A stretch of DNA of 64,000 bases from Dicyema japonicum (Eukaryota > Dicyemida > Rhombozoa > Dicyemidae): the NCBI GenBank assembly GCA_011109175.1, contig RDEW01000017.1:558001-622000 (forward strand), in the 5' to 3' direction. A model generated the notes under the pieces. It saw only the letters and a list, made by a program, of their open reading frames with translations, had not been told where the DNA came from and ran no database searches. A program made the position numbers and the translations under genes. Numbering within the stretch: position 1 is the stretch's first letter; every line of letters starts with the position of its first letter. This document shows positions 33,861-45,004 of this stretch, in pieces.

Positions 33861-35157
33861 ATGAACACTGTGGGTGTTTATCTAACAATTACAATTCTTT
33901 TGCTCTCCCTTTCGTTGGTTTTCGGTTTCAATGAAGTTAAGAAAAGAGGTTAACCGAGTCTATCTAATGGTAGGATTGGATGCATTGGTTGGGACATCCC
34001 CTATTCCCGAGAATCGATCGCAATGGATGACTTCGCGTTTCTACATCGCTCTGGCGAGAGTAATAATGACTGATCTATTCCTTCTCTTGGTGATCCTCAC
34101 TTTTTATGGTAGTGCGTCGTGAATGCTCTCTACAGTGTTTTCGTGTTGGTTGGCGTTGTCCTTTACAAACTTGTCTTCTCCTCCCATATTTCCAATCATG
34201 AAAAAATGGTTTCGCTCTTAGTTTACTCCCAGGAACTGAAAAACAAGTTCCAACGGATGGTCTTCAAGTCCCTGGTTTTTGTTTTTGCGGTCTTAAATCT
34301 GGAGACCATTTTTGAGATTCTTTTTTGGATATTCTGGCTTTCCAGCATTCAGTTCACCCGACTTTTTGTTCTCCTCTGCAAACTGAGATATGTAAGGGTT
34401 TTACTCAGCTCAGAATTCACCAAACTCAACTCTTACCCATCATCGACTTCTCTTCCTCATATCCCTGACTATGGCCTTCACTATGGTGACAATTTTAATA
34501 TCCCTCCTCACTTCCTTGACCGTTTCATTGGCCGCTGGGATCTTCATGGGATCCGAGGTGGTCATTTCTTACCAACCCAGGCTATAATTCTGTTCTTACA
34601 GACCCTCAAACTGCTCATTCGATGCCTTGCAGTCCGTTCTGACAGGGATGCTGCTTTAAGTGATATCGGCTTTTCCCAAATTCAGATTTTTGTGAAGATT
34701 CTACACACTATACACATGATGGTGGTCTTTAAACTCATCCAAGGCATACACAGAGGGGATCTTGTCGGTAATCAACACTGTTTTAGCGAGTTCTCTGCTC
34801 AGATTAATCCAAAAGTTTGTGATAAATTTGAAAGTATGTCTCCACCGTTATTCCACGGAGCTGGCTATTCATAAACAGTTATCGTTTGTTTAATACAGTC
34901 TTGTGAGCGTCGGGGATGACGGGGAGCCTCTGAACTGTCCGATTTGCCTGGAGGATGTCGAATGTGAGGAGGCATCACAGTTGCCCTGCAAGCACATATT
35001 TCACCGAAAGTGCATTCTAACGTGGTTTAACCGTGATTTGTCTTGTCCGTTGTGTCGACAGGATGTTATTCCTAAAATGGTGAATGAGGGTCCTGTGGGG
35101 GATGTGCACAGAATTAATGGGTATATGTCGAGGATTTTTGGTTTTACTTTGTCTTAA
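33861..35157 (+). CDS. AMFR: AMFR/gp78-like ER E3 ubiquitin ligase
   Basis: Polytopic ER-membrane RING ligase of ER-associated degradation. Eight exons; introns 33925-33946, 34090-34112, 34209-34232, 34392-34413, 34558-34580, 34722-34743 and 34878-34898 (21-24 nt). The joined CDS is 1140 nt, 379 aa, with no correction. Segments matching gp78 in order: FLLLCVVNALYSVFVLVG (TM), NHEKMELKNKFQRMVF, VLNLETIFEILFWIFWL, LCKLRY, a TM run LLFLISLTMAFTMVTIL, GIFMGSEAIILFLQTLK and LHTIHMMAYTEGILSV. RING-H2 at residues 306-345: CPIC ... CKHIFHRKC ... CPLC. Human AMFR has 643 aa with a CUE domain and VCP-binding end; neither is seen before the stop at 35157. A 24-nt gap at about 35137-35160 could splice past this stop into further exons, so the end is provisional. 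Confidence 0.9.
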
Positions 35158-36480
35158 TCGATAGTTCCGAGAATTTTGGAGTTGCTTGGATCAATCCACA
35201 TTGATTTGGTGAGTGTTTGTTACTGATTGGTTAGGGAGATGGATTAATGAATGCAGACGAGTGATGACTACACGGAGTATTATTATATGCTGATACTAAA
35301 ATGATATTTACTTTGTGTGTTTTAATAGATTGCTTTTGTGCTGATTTGGTAGATTCTCCGTGTTTTTAAGCGTTGTACTGATAGAAGGATCGCGTTGGAT
35401 GATTGTTTGCTAATAACACGTGAGGGCTTTATTCCTAGTTAGTTACTCTCGCCTGACGGGTGCTCCATAAATTTCCTTTCTTACCGGATGACCTCTTGGC
35501 TGCCTTTGAGTTGGCTTCAAGTCGCTTTAATGGATTAGAAGTCATGTAGAAGGCCGACTGGCATTAGGCACCCAACTGAGATTGCTGGAGCCTCCAAAAG
35601 TCTATTTGAGTCATTGGTGGTCCTAGTCAAGAAAGGATTTAATTGATAATATCACCAAGCTGGTCGTATGAAGGGAGCCAAAACTCAGATTCATCTCAGA
35701 AGAGGAAATATCCCGAGCAGATTTCTGATAAGATTTTTACGAATCTCTATCAAGGGTTGCTTCCGAGTGGTCCATTGGTGGGGGTTACGGATTCTTACAC
35801 TAGAATTATATTTGATAATATAGCAGTAAGGAAAATATGCGGTTTTCTCATTTTTATATTTGAAAAACTTCATTGGCAGAATGTCCTGACTCCTGATATT
35901 TCCCTATTCCGCATAAATTTTCACAGAAATCTAATTTTTAGTATTTTCCAGTTGCATCTTCTATACCGAGGTAAGTTCGTTGGCTTTCTTGATTTTCAAG
36001 TAAAAGTTATACAGAAAACGTAGAGTACAAAATTATTACAACACACATAGAATCATATTAACTATCATCCTAAACATCATCTAAGTTCTTTTAGTTTCAG
36101 AGTGGTCGGGATTTGAACTGGATTCTTCGTAATCTGACACTTCCTTTTTTAAAGTTGATTTCTGATATCTCCTAAGTCTATCAACTAGTCATTGGTCACG
36201 GGAAAAAGAAAAACATTGACTTTCATCCACTATTTAGAAAGTTGACGTTTATTCAATAAAGCTACGTCACCACCTCAGGTTCAAATTAATCGACCACTAG
36301 GCTAATCGGTTGTATATCGTACTTTTAAAATACGTGCACTAATACCATTTAGCTGAGTGCATCTGATATCAACTGTAAACAATCTTTACTGTCTATCGCA
36401 GAGATCTTATCGTCAATTATTTGGAAAATAGTCGACGAGTTAGTCGCCAAATACAAAAGACGACGAAAGATTAAAAGTAC
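35158..36480. other. Intergenic or AMFR 3' exons; unassigned frame
   Basis: A plus frame 35643-36023 (SPSWSYEGSQNSDSSQKRKY, DSYTRIIFDNIA) may be exonic, with a GTAAGG donor after FDNIA and a CAG before NVLTP. Not recognised. 36039-36065 resembles the 3' end of LINE A-1 (CATAGAATCATATTAACTAT). Confidence 0.3.
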
Positions 36481-36539
36481 TTTTTTGGGATTAAATACTC
36501 AAAGTGAATTGCCTGTAGATTCTACCACCATGAGGATGT

Positions 36540-36700
36540 GAGATGATACACTTTATTAGATAGTCATTGATGACGGCGTCACTGAAACCCAAAGCATCGT
36601 AGATACGCGAAACCTTCAGCCGGGATGGATAACAGTAAGATTCGAATCTGGAACCATAAGGATTTTGTCCGGAACTTATGACACTGCCCTGTCCAGTTTT
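36540..36700 (-). repeat. SINE A copy
   Basis: The reverse complement has GGTTCCAGATTCGAATCTTA, CGCGTATCTACGATGC and GTGACGCCGTCATCAATGAC. Confidence 0.6.
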
Positions 36701-36839
36701 GATTATAGTAAAACTTATTATAAGTACAGTAAAAATTTTTCTATAAACTCCCAAACTAGCTAATTCGAGAGAAAATTGATTTTTAATCCACTCGAATTTC
36801 TTATTTTACTTCTTAATATAACAACTGCACTTTTACGCA

Positions 36840-36965
36840 GAGCCATATCAGCTACAGCTCCGCTCATGCAGGACAAACAATTCAGTTAACTAAAGAACAG
36901 TTATGCTAACTAATCGTAGAGGAAGAACTAAGGAAGTCTTTTCATTTCCTTTTTCTTTTTGTTGC
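36840..36965 (-). repeat. SINE A distal part with LINE A 5' junction
   Basis: The reverse complement reads AAAAAGAAAAAGGAAATG, CTACGATTAGTTAGCATAAC and GGAGCTGTAGCTGATATGGC, colinear with 21.04-20.93 kb and 58.80-58.85 kb. It lies on the wrong side of the head at 36.6 kb to belong to the same copy. Confidence 0.55.
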
Positions 36966-37216
36966 TGGTGGGCACAATGCATTTGAATTATCTTCCACGT
37001 CCATCTTTTCGGTTGATTGAAAAGAAACATCGATCAAACTCTTATTATATTTTATTTTTATACTTAAAGAGGAATGGAAAACCTGCATACTGAACAATTT
37101 TTTTACAACGGCTTCAATAACATTTATTTTGATGGCAAAATATGAGTGAAAACACTCCTCGATTAACTAGATTCAGGAATGAGTATTTTATATGCAGGCA
37201 TAAGCTATTGTATGTA

Positions 37217-37262
37217 TTTCGGATTAGGGTCTGGGATGAGTTAGGGGTTAGGGTTGGGTTAG
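37217..37262. repeat. Degenerate TTAGGG-like block
   Basis: GATTAGGGTCTGGG, then GAGTTAGGGGTTAGGG and TTGGGTTAG: three TTAGGG units and near-units in 46 bp. Could be an interstitial telomere-like relic or chance in a G-rich patch. Confidence 0.45.
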
Positions 37263-37367
37263 AAAATTCATTATTGTCTCGTCTTCAAAATATGTTTAAC
37301 GTGACCTATTAATTAAAAAAAGTCACTAACATCTTTGACCACACATCCATGTAAAATATTATTATTT

Positions 37368-37885
37368 AAGCCAAAGAAACACCGTCTTAACCACTAACTA
37401 ATATTCTGGTGATCCCGACATCCCTATATAATCGGGCCATCTTTTCTCGATGTTCCGACAGTGACCCCACACATTTTCTATACGGACGGGGTCTTTTTTC
37501 CTTCTCTTCTGAAATTGCCTCCATTTTCCTCTATGATAGACTCGAGTGTTCTGGGGGCAATTTCTTTATCCGTATATTTTTCCAGTAAATTTACTGGTTT
37601 TGACTGGATCTATGAATTTTTATTAGGTTCGTTGCAGCCAGGTTAGATCCCCACGCAGCACATGCATAGCCTATTGTTGGCTGGATATACTGCTTGTATA
37701 CCTGGCGGATAAATTCCTCCACAGTTCCAAAGGAAGGCTTTTACAAAATTGATCTTCTTTGCCCAGGTTGATATAATGGATTCCACATGGGTTGAGAAGC
37801 AGAAAAAATTATCAAAAGTTACTCCCAGTATCTTCTGCGATTTCTTTTGTGGTATAGGCACTCAATTTATCGTGACATCAATTGT
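37368..37885 (-). mobile_element. LINE D-2, 3' end with internal deletion
   Basis: Minus-strand frame KKSQKILGVTFDNFF, INFVKAFLWNCGGIYPPGI is about 85% identical to LINE D-1 at 49325-49560; 37368-37650 carries the 3' end (AAACACCGTCTTAACC and GTGATCCCGACATCCC). Dead fragment. Confidence 0.75.
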
Positions 37886-38059
37886 TATTATTATTATTTA
37901 TTTAATTGTTATTATATGCACTGTAAAATAATAAAATTAAAAAAATAAATAATGATAACGATTTATTAACAAAAGAGTTAAGGAGTTTTCGGGAGGGTAT
38001 TACATCTGAGTCTTACCAAAAGGCTTGTAATCCACACCTGGACCCTTGCTCCTTTTTTA

Positions 38060-38570
38060 AAAATTTTCAATGCGTTTCTCCCAGTTTTATATACGTGTCC
38101 CGGATCTTTGATCTCCTTCTGAAACCATTGATGATCCTTCCAGTCCTGCTAACAGGTTCTAACTGCTTGTTTTCGTCCTCGCTTAGAGAGTCTTTCAGTT
38201 TCTTGTTAAAGGAGAGCTTAATTGTAGCTCTCCTAGTTTTCTCTAGGAGGGATAAGATCTTCTCACTCTTAGGAGAGAAAAACCACCCCTCGCACCCATA
38301 AAGTAGGCTAAGGAGAATAACTTCCTTGAAGATGAACAGGTAGATGTCAATCTGGTCCGACTGCGACGGGTTTGAAGATGAACAGGTAGATGTCAATCTG
38401 GTCCATCACAATTATGTCATCAGCATAAATAAGAAGACTAGTATTAATATTCCTAGGACGTGGAAAACTTTCCATGAATATATTAAACAAAATAAGGCTA
38501 AATACATAACTTTGTGGTACTCCTCTTTTGAATGATATTGCATCAGATATATTTCCACACACTTTCACAA
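38060..38570 (-). mobile_element. RT fragment with a tandem duplication
   Basis: Minus strand: RGVPQSYVFSLILFNIF and IYADDIIVMD (intact YADD), then LLYGCEGWFFSPKSEKI. The string GAACAGGTAGATGTCAATCT occurs twice, at about 38335 and 38378: a 43-bp direct duplication right after YADD that breaks the frame. No close relative elsewhere in the window. Confidence 0.6.
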
Positions 38571-38599
38571 AAAAACTGCCTTTGTGAAGATAATTTCAT

Positions 38600-39689
38600 A
38601 CCCAAATACGGGAAAATAATTTTTTTTACAAAATAAGTTTTTTTAACAATTAAACACATGTCAGTTGAGGAAGCCTGCTGCGTGTATTGCGAACGAGTTC
38701 CCTCGGAGTATGGCTATTCCAATCTTTTGTCTTAGGAAAATAATTTAAATATTCTTTATCGTACGATATGTATGTTAAATGTGACAGCTGTCAGATTATA
38801 AATGACAGGTGATGGTAATCAGTCCAGCATGTCACATTTAAAAAAATCAACCTTCTAAAAATCCTAACTGGGCTATGAAAAATCGGGAATCATCCAGCAC
38901 TAAGTCGCTTTACTTGAATGTGTTGAGCTATGCATTTCTTATCCATGCGCTTCATGAAAGCCTACAGATGTTTACAAAATCGTAGCTACACAAAAAGGCT
39001 TTAGGGGTGACAGAGATGTGCTCTACGGACAAAAAGAACACGACAGCGACACCCTTCACAAAATGTATTAATAAAAGCAATTTATTACGTAGCAAATCAA
39101 TCAAAATAATCCAGTAGATAGGATGGAATGGCTGTTTTCCCTGACAACTGCCAGAGAAATCCTTTTGGACAACCAATAGTTTTACCGACGCTCGTTACTC
39201 ACTTCGATATCATATACTCAAGCTATCTTAGAAAGAGACCGTCTTGGGCCCTAGGACTCTGCTCGTCTCGACAACAACGGTCTTTACATAGAATCAGGTG
39301 GAGAATGTTATTATTATTTTATTAGTAACATTATAGAATTTCTAGAAAGCAGAAGATACAAGAGATCCATGCTATATTAGAGCCCTGGTCATGTTTCCCA
39401 TTTGAAGCTCCTTACATTAAATGAGCTACATCAAAAACCTGCTCAAAGAAGATAGCTTTTGATGACTCAGAGAGATATGATGTCTCCATTGACCGCTTAC
39501 AAGACAAAGATTGCATGTAGACTTGATGAGAACCACTGAAAATGTAGTTATGTGATTCAAAACATTATAGGCTCGGATTTGCTATTTACTCAAGATTGGC
39601 TACTGGAAACAACGAACTCGAATCCCTCATGAGCTTGACACTTTTTCCTAGCTCAAAGCATATGGTTTTCTATGTCAGGTCACAAGATT
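38600..39689. other. Intergenic, nothing recognised
   Basis: Short frames without motifs. A TGACAG(C/G)TGTCA-like inverted stretch near 38780-38815 is probably incidental. Confidence 0.35.
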
Positions 39690-42600
39690 ATTATTATTAT
39701 TACCCCCAGGATCACTGGGTCAAAGAGAAAGAAATAAAAGTTCTCATCTAACTAAGTGATCCCAGACCGACAAAGGTGAGGACGAGTCCGGCGGGGTCGA
39801 GAATCCTGAACAGCTCTTCTCATAGGACATGGCATCGGCTCACAATTTCTGTATGATTGTAGATAATTCGATAGTATTTGGAATAGAGGGCAGCTCGGTA
39901 GAACAGCCTCCTTTAATAGTTTTCGTTGTATTTCAATTAAAAAATTTTCAATAGGTTGGATGTTGTGGTCTGGTCCAATTAACCTCATTGCAGTCTCCTC
40001 GATTGCAGATAACTTCAATGTGGAAGATCGTGACATTTGCATTGCCCATGAAGGACTTGCATACGTCATCGTTGGTCGGATGAATTGTTTGTATATCGTG
40101 GAAAGGATCCCAGTTTGATCTCTAAATAATTTTTGAGAGCACTTTTAAAATTCTTAATTTTTTCAGAGCAGAAGTTACTCTGTTTTCAACATGCCGGATA
40201 AAGGTGAGTCCCTGATCAAAGGTTACTCCCAGAATCTTCGGTGTTTTGTTAATAGAGATAGCTTCGTTCTTCATAAAGACTTTTGGTTCGATACAGAGCT
40301 GTCTCTTGTAGGTGGTAAACAGTGTGACAAAGGACTTTGCTGCTAATGTGTCAAGTCTCCGCTTCGAGAGCCATAGTTCCAAGTTGTCGAGCATTTGTTG
40401 AGCCAACTGAGTCGCTGATTGAATGTTTCTGTCCTTGGAGGCAAGAATGATATCGTCGGCATATGAGAGGATTAGATAGTTTTCATTACAGGTTTGTGGC
40501 ACGTCGTTTATGTAGAGATTGAAGAGTGGGGTGATAGTGGTGAGCCTTGAGGGACTCCATTTGGGAAATAGCGAGATCTTGATTTGATGTTGTTGCAGAG
40601 TACTTGTGCTCGTCTTCCATTTAGGAAGTTTCCAAGCCAAAGTTTCAGGTTCGGATGGATGTTGGTTTCATATATTTTCTTTGTTAGAGTTTCCTAGGGA
40701 CTGAGTCGAACGCTTTTGTGATGTCCACGGATATAAGTACTGTCCTCTGATGGGTTTGGGGAGTTAAATCCTTCCGCAATGAATTGTGTGAGGGTTGTAA
40801 GGTGTGTTGTCGTCGAATGGTTGTCCCGGAATCCGTGCTGGGTCGGAGGTATTGAGATTGAGTCTTGTATTTTTTCCAAAACAAGCCTTTCAAGGATCCT
40901 TGAGACCGGACTTAGAATAGATATTGGGCGATAGGAAGATGGTTCATCTATTGGTTTGTTGGGTTTTCGGATAGGTCTGATTAGAGACTTCTTCCATATT
41001 TCAGGGATTGTATTTGTGTTAATGGAGGTTGAATATATAGGCTAATAGTTCCAGGGCTCGATGGCCTAGGTGCTTCAGTTCACATGTGGTTATGTTGTCT
41101 GGTCCTTTGGCCTCTGAGTTGTTGGCCTTAGATATGGCTCTGCGAACATCCTGACTAGTAAATAGGATCCAGTTATCGGAGCGTTTCGGTTCAATCTTTT
41201 TCAGGAATACTTGGTGTTCTTTTGAAAACTTCCTGTAGGATATAGATGTGTAATATTTTATCAGAGTGTCTGGTTTTATGTAGACTTCGACTTTTCTCTC
41301 TGGGGAGGTTTTTTGATGTTTTTGATCCACTTCCACACTCTCTGCATTGGGGGATTTTGTAGAGAGCTTTCGATAGTCTCGTCCATCTATTTGCATTTTC
41401 TGTCTTTATGTTGTTGTCGATCTCTCTGTTCAATTCTCGTATTTTCCTGATGTTCTCTTCTGTTGGCGATTTTACCATCTTTAGATTATTTCGTTCTCTG
41501 ATCAGATGTTTCGTCGTTGTGTTAAAACGTTTTGATGACGTTGGTTGTCTCCCCATAGGAATGTACTTCTTTTTCGCATCGTTTATAATGGAGTTGAACC
41601 ATTTCACTAATTGTTCGACGGAGGGAAAAGTGGGGAAATTTAATAGTCCAATACAATTATCGACGTATTCCTTGAATCCTTTCCAATTCGCAAGGCTGTA
41701 GTTAGTTATTGTTGGGCATTGTCCTTTTATCCGTGACCTTGTTTTGACCTCCAAAAATATTGGGTTGTGGTCACTCCTGGTGTCATACTTCACTGACCAG
41801 TCAATAAGTGACCAATGAGATGTCGATAGAAGAAGGTTTATCATTACGTCGAGTAGGTGTTCTTGTATGAGATGCAGGATCGTTGAGTATACATAGGCTG
41901 TGGAGGTCCTCAATTATCATCTTCCCTCTTTTGTCGTAGGTTTGTCCTGTCAGCCACAGTGGGTGCTTCGCATTGAAGTCACCACAGATAATCACATCCT
42001 TAGTGACGCGAGTGAGGGGGCACTGGACGAGCAGGAACTCAGTGGTGGGAGATATGCACAATTATTGATAGTCTTGGGAATCGTATTTTGGTAACCAAAA
42101 GTTCGAGATTTCCATATCCTTTAAGCATAGTGTAAGCACTGTTGGTTTGTCCTCAAACGGAATGCCGTTGCGAATAACTGTGAGAAGACCCCCACCAAGT
42201 TTGCCAATTCTGTCACGGCGAATTACTGTGAATCCCGGAAATACTGGTGTTGAATTCTTTGGAGAAAGTTTAGATTCTTGAATTAGCAACAGATCAATGT
42301 GATTTTCTTTCACAAATGTCCGAAGTTCGAGTATTTTGTTCTTGATTCCATTTATGTTCAGTTGGACTATTCTGGCTGGTCCAGGGTTTGCCTCAACGTC
42401 TCCGCAGCGGCGCAGGCCTTCCTTATTGGTCCACCCGTGAAGATAGGGGAAAGTGTGGTTCTTTTTTTCAAATGCCACCACGTCGTCGGCGAGCACATGA
42501 CTTTTTTTTTCACAAGAGAAAGAAAAGATATGGGACTTTCATCCATCATCAGGCAAAAAAGAGGTACGTCAACACCTCAACCTTCCAACCAATCAACTAA
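39690..42600 (-). mobile_element. LINE C-3, nearly full-length copy with 2A motif
   Basis: Jockey/CR1-like LINE, pieces in order on the minus strand: 42496-42062 (2A motif, then VQLNINGIKNKILELRTF, LLLIQESKL and GGGLLTVIRNG, endonuclease start), 42061-41801 (CGDFNAKHPLW), 41913-41191 (RSDHNPI), 41396-41019 (SEAKGPDNITTCELKHLG), 40893-40684 (QHGFRDNHSTTTHL, VDITKAFDSVPRK), 40640-40122 (LFNLYINDVP, SYADDIILASK) and 40069-39752 (TYASPSWAMQMSRSSTLK). Tail: TCACTTAGTTAGATGAGAAC ... GATCCTGGGGGTAATAATAA. YADD survives, but about six frameshifts separate the blocks. The 5' edge near 42590 carries GGTTGAGGTGTTGACGTACC. Confidence 0.88.
42377..42403 (-). other. 2A-like ribosome-skipping motif in LINE C-3
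   Basis: The nine codons read GDVEANPGP, preceded by GLRRC, which fits the 2A consensus D-x-E-x-N-P-G-P with its usual basic/hydrophobic lead. The motif sits immediately before the endonuclease domain. In the known 2A reaction the ribosome skips the last Gly-Pro bond, freeing the upstream peptide. Confidence 0.85.
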
Positions 42601-42731
42601 TTGGCTGACACAAATATTGAAAATAAAATTCTATGTAGTTTCAAATTTATTTGATTAACTTAATAAAATAAAATAATAATTATATTTAAAATAACACATG
42701 AGATAATTTATTTTCGTTTAAACGTGTGCGG

Positions 42732-43306
42732 ATGGATAACAGAAATGTCGGAATGTTTAACTTTCCGTCATATATGGGAGGGAATGTCTCAAATATCAAT
42801 CAAACGGGAGCTCCAATGGCGTCTCCTTATCTCAATGTAAATCCTCGGCATCTCAACTACGAACCGGAGTTTATTCTCCCTCAGGGAGCCAAGAGACAAA
42901 GAGGACGTTTGGAAATGTCATTTACCCAAATTGGAGGGTCTATAATTACAGGGGCTACCTTTGGAGGGATGAAGGGACTTGTTGGAGGATTGAACCAGGC
43001 TAAAGGAGAGACTGGAAAAGTGATGAGGGTAACCGTCGTCAATCACATTGCCAAAATGGGGGCTTCCTACGCTCAGTCTCTGGATGTGTGGCCCTACTTT
43101 ACAGCACTTTAGGGAGCATCATGTTTTACTCTCGTGATGTAGAGGATCAATGGAATACTCTGGGGGCAGGAGTCGCAACTGGTACTATCTTCCGGTCCCC
43201 GCGTGGAATAAAAGGATCCTTGATTGGAGGGACAGTTGGTGGTATCATTGCCTTGGCTGTTGTCGGATGGAATCATTTTGATGATATCCGTAGTTCTATA
43301 TTCTGA
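42732..43306 (+). CDS. TIMM23: TIMM23, inner-membrane import channel subunit
   Basis: Central subunit of the TIM23 presequence translocase. ATG at 42732; the tail matches Tim23: SPYLNVNPRHL, EPEFILPQGAKRQRGRLEM, FTQIGGSIITGATFGGMKGL, then ALLYSTLGSIMFYSRD and GSLIGGTVGGIIALAV. Four hydrophobic spans with the Tim17/22/23 glycine pattern. No introns, unlike its neighbours. One base is missing at GG 43082-43083: a third G gives SLGCVALLYS, aligned to human without gap, and a 191-aa product (human 209). Without it the frame ends at 43112. It is either a sequencing error or a decayed intronless retrocopy. LINE C-3 ends 130 bp upstream. Confidence 0.9.
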
Positions 43307-43371
43307 CGTTAACATCATTTTTAACACTTAAAATATAATTGTTACTGTTGATTTATTCTTAGGCTCTTCCT

Positions 43372-43620
43372 ATGGAAAATAGTTGTCTTGGACGCCACTT
43401 ATGTGGATGGCTTATTACCCAACTCTACGATTACGGTCATTCACCCAGAGCCGAAATTCTTAGAGAAAAAATACATGACGTTAGGAGGACAGTTTGTTTT
43501 CAAAACCCGTCGCAGTCGAATCCAAATCACTTTTTTTCCTACGTTCCTTCGGATCGTTGATAGCAAAAAGAAGGAGGGGTGGATGATTGAGCGCATTTCG
43601 AGAATCCTGCTATAGATTCC
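43372..43620 (+). mobile_element. YLDD-element C-terminal fragment
   Basis: The frame at 43388 reads DATYVDGLLPNSTITV, then KKYMTLGGQFVF. It aligns with NATCVDSLSPS ... KKYACLGGQFIFEP at 50.2 kb and is the segment that precedes the ETSG block in this RT family. Ends in an unrelated basic frame. Confidence 0.5.
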
Positions 43621-45004
43621 TACTATTCTATGACACATTTCAAGTTCATGTTAAATTAATTATTTTTCTTATAGACATTTCTAGCATACTGTGTTTACTG
43701 CAGCAACAAATTTTTGCATAGATATTTTTAATATCATACCCACAAAATATTCTGGGTAACCTTCAATGTACAAACATGCCTCTCATGGCTTTTAGATAAT
43801 GTGTCGGCAGACAAGCAGTCGTCTGAACTGAGGAGTGTGGAACAGTAGTCAACTTGTTAAAACAGAGAAATTTGCCCGTTACGTTGTACAGTTTTCCGTC
43901 GATCGCGAGCTTTTGTGGGCCCAAAGAAGAAACGCCGAACAAATCTGATGGCACTATTGGGATGTGGCGGGATCACGTACCTAACTATTTCTGGTCTTTT
44001 AATGATGTTTTTCGTAGTAATTCAACTGTCATTTTAGATCTCTCTGGATCCATTTCTCAGGCAACAAAACAGATCTGTCTATAAGTCAGCAGTAAAAGGC
44101 GCAGAATCTTGCAAACACAGCAAGGGGACGCTTCTACAAATTTTTATATGAGGAACGATGTGACGACATGAAAGGGGTGAATACTTTAAAAGAATATAAG
44201 AGATTCTTAGCTGTGTACTGTGGAACATCCACAGTCAGTTTAAGGAGTTTTTTTCATCGTGTTCTGATAGAATAACATTTTATGAGATGTCTCGATGCAG
44301 GCTTCTTATTTTGCTGAATCAAAGCGTTTTAAGAGAATTTTAGGTTTTCAAGCAGTCGGTTGTAAGGGTAAGCAGATGGAATAATTATATACCACAAAGT
44401 TCCCTCTGCCTTAATAAAGATAGCTTTTTATGACAAAATAAAGGAATTCCGTTTTTATGTAACCGCTGATCTAGATGTGGGTCACCTCTTAGTAGCTAGA
44501 AATCAACGCTAGCAGCATAAAGACCATCTCCCATAACCCATTGACCCTTCCTTCACCGCATAACCTTCTAGCTTTTTTCAGAGGGGGCATTAAGCTTTCA
44601 TAAGTATTTTTCAATGATTGTAGTTCCTTTCCCAAAATCAGTCATAATTGTCATGGGTAGTAATGATTATTATAAAGTTTTTTTTAAATCAAAAAAAAGT
44701 TTTCTGTAGCTTCCTTCTGTGCCTTTACACTTTATAACATACAAAAGAGGCAAAAATCATTATTACTTCATGAATAGTGTACGGTTGATTAAAACAGTCT
44801 TTGGATACCAAAATTTTATAGTAAAAAACAATTGAAGATTTATTAGTAAAAATGATGATTTTATCTAAATTGTCTTCAGAAACAGTTCACTGACGTTGTC
44901 GATCTGTATTTAGTAGATATCATCATTGGTCTATGCCAGGTATGTAAACTCAATTAAATAAATTACAAGACTACTACAACGGCTATATTACACAAACGCT
45001 CCAC
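43621..45004. other. Intergenic, nothing firm
   Basis: A minus frame 43954-43763 (SLGPQKLAIDGKLYNVTGK) and a plus frame 43854-44084 overlap and have no known motif. The rest is AT-rich. Confidence 0.3.

Noticed and set aside
34119-34874. Uninterrupted 251-codon frame in AMFR taken as one exon
   Set aside because: The stretch after LCKLRYVRVL is hydrophilic and unlike gp78; the true transmembrane frame is reached by a 22-nt intron and left by a 23-nt one.
43088-43112. Micro-intron in TIMM23 to explain the frame change
   Set aside because: No GT...AG gap of suitable length lies between the two frames without removing conserved residues; a missing G aligns without gaps.
44220-44260. Small inverted repeat TGTGGAA...TCCACAG as a terminator or TIR
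   Set aside because: Only 8-9 bp, no partner element and no gene end nearby.
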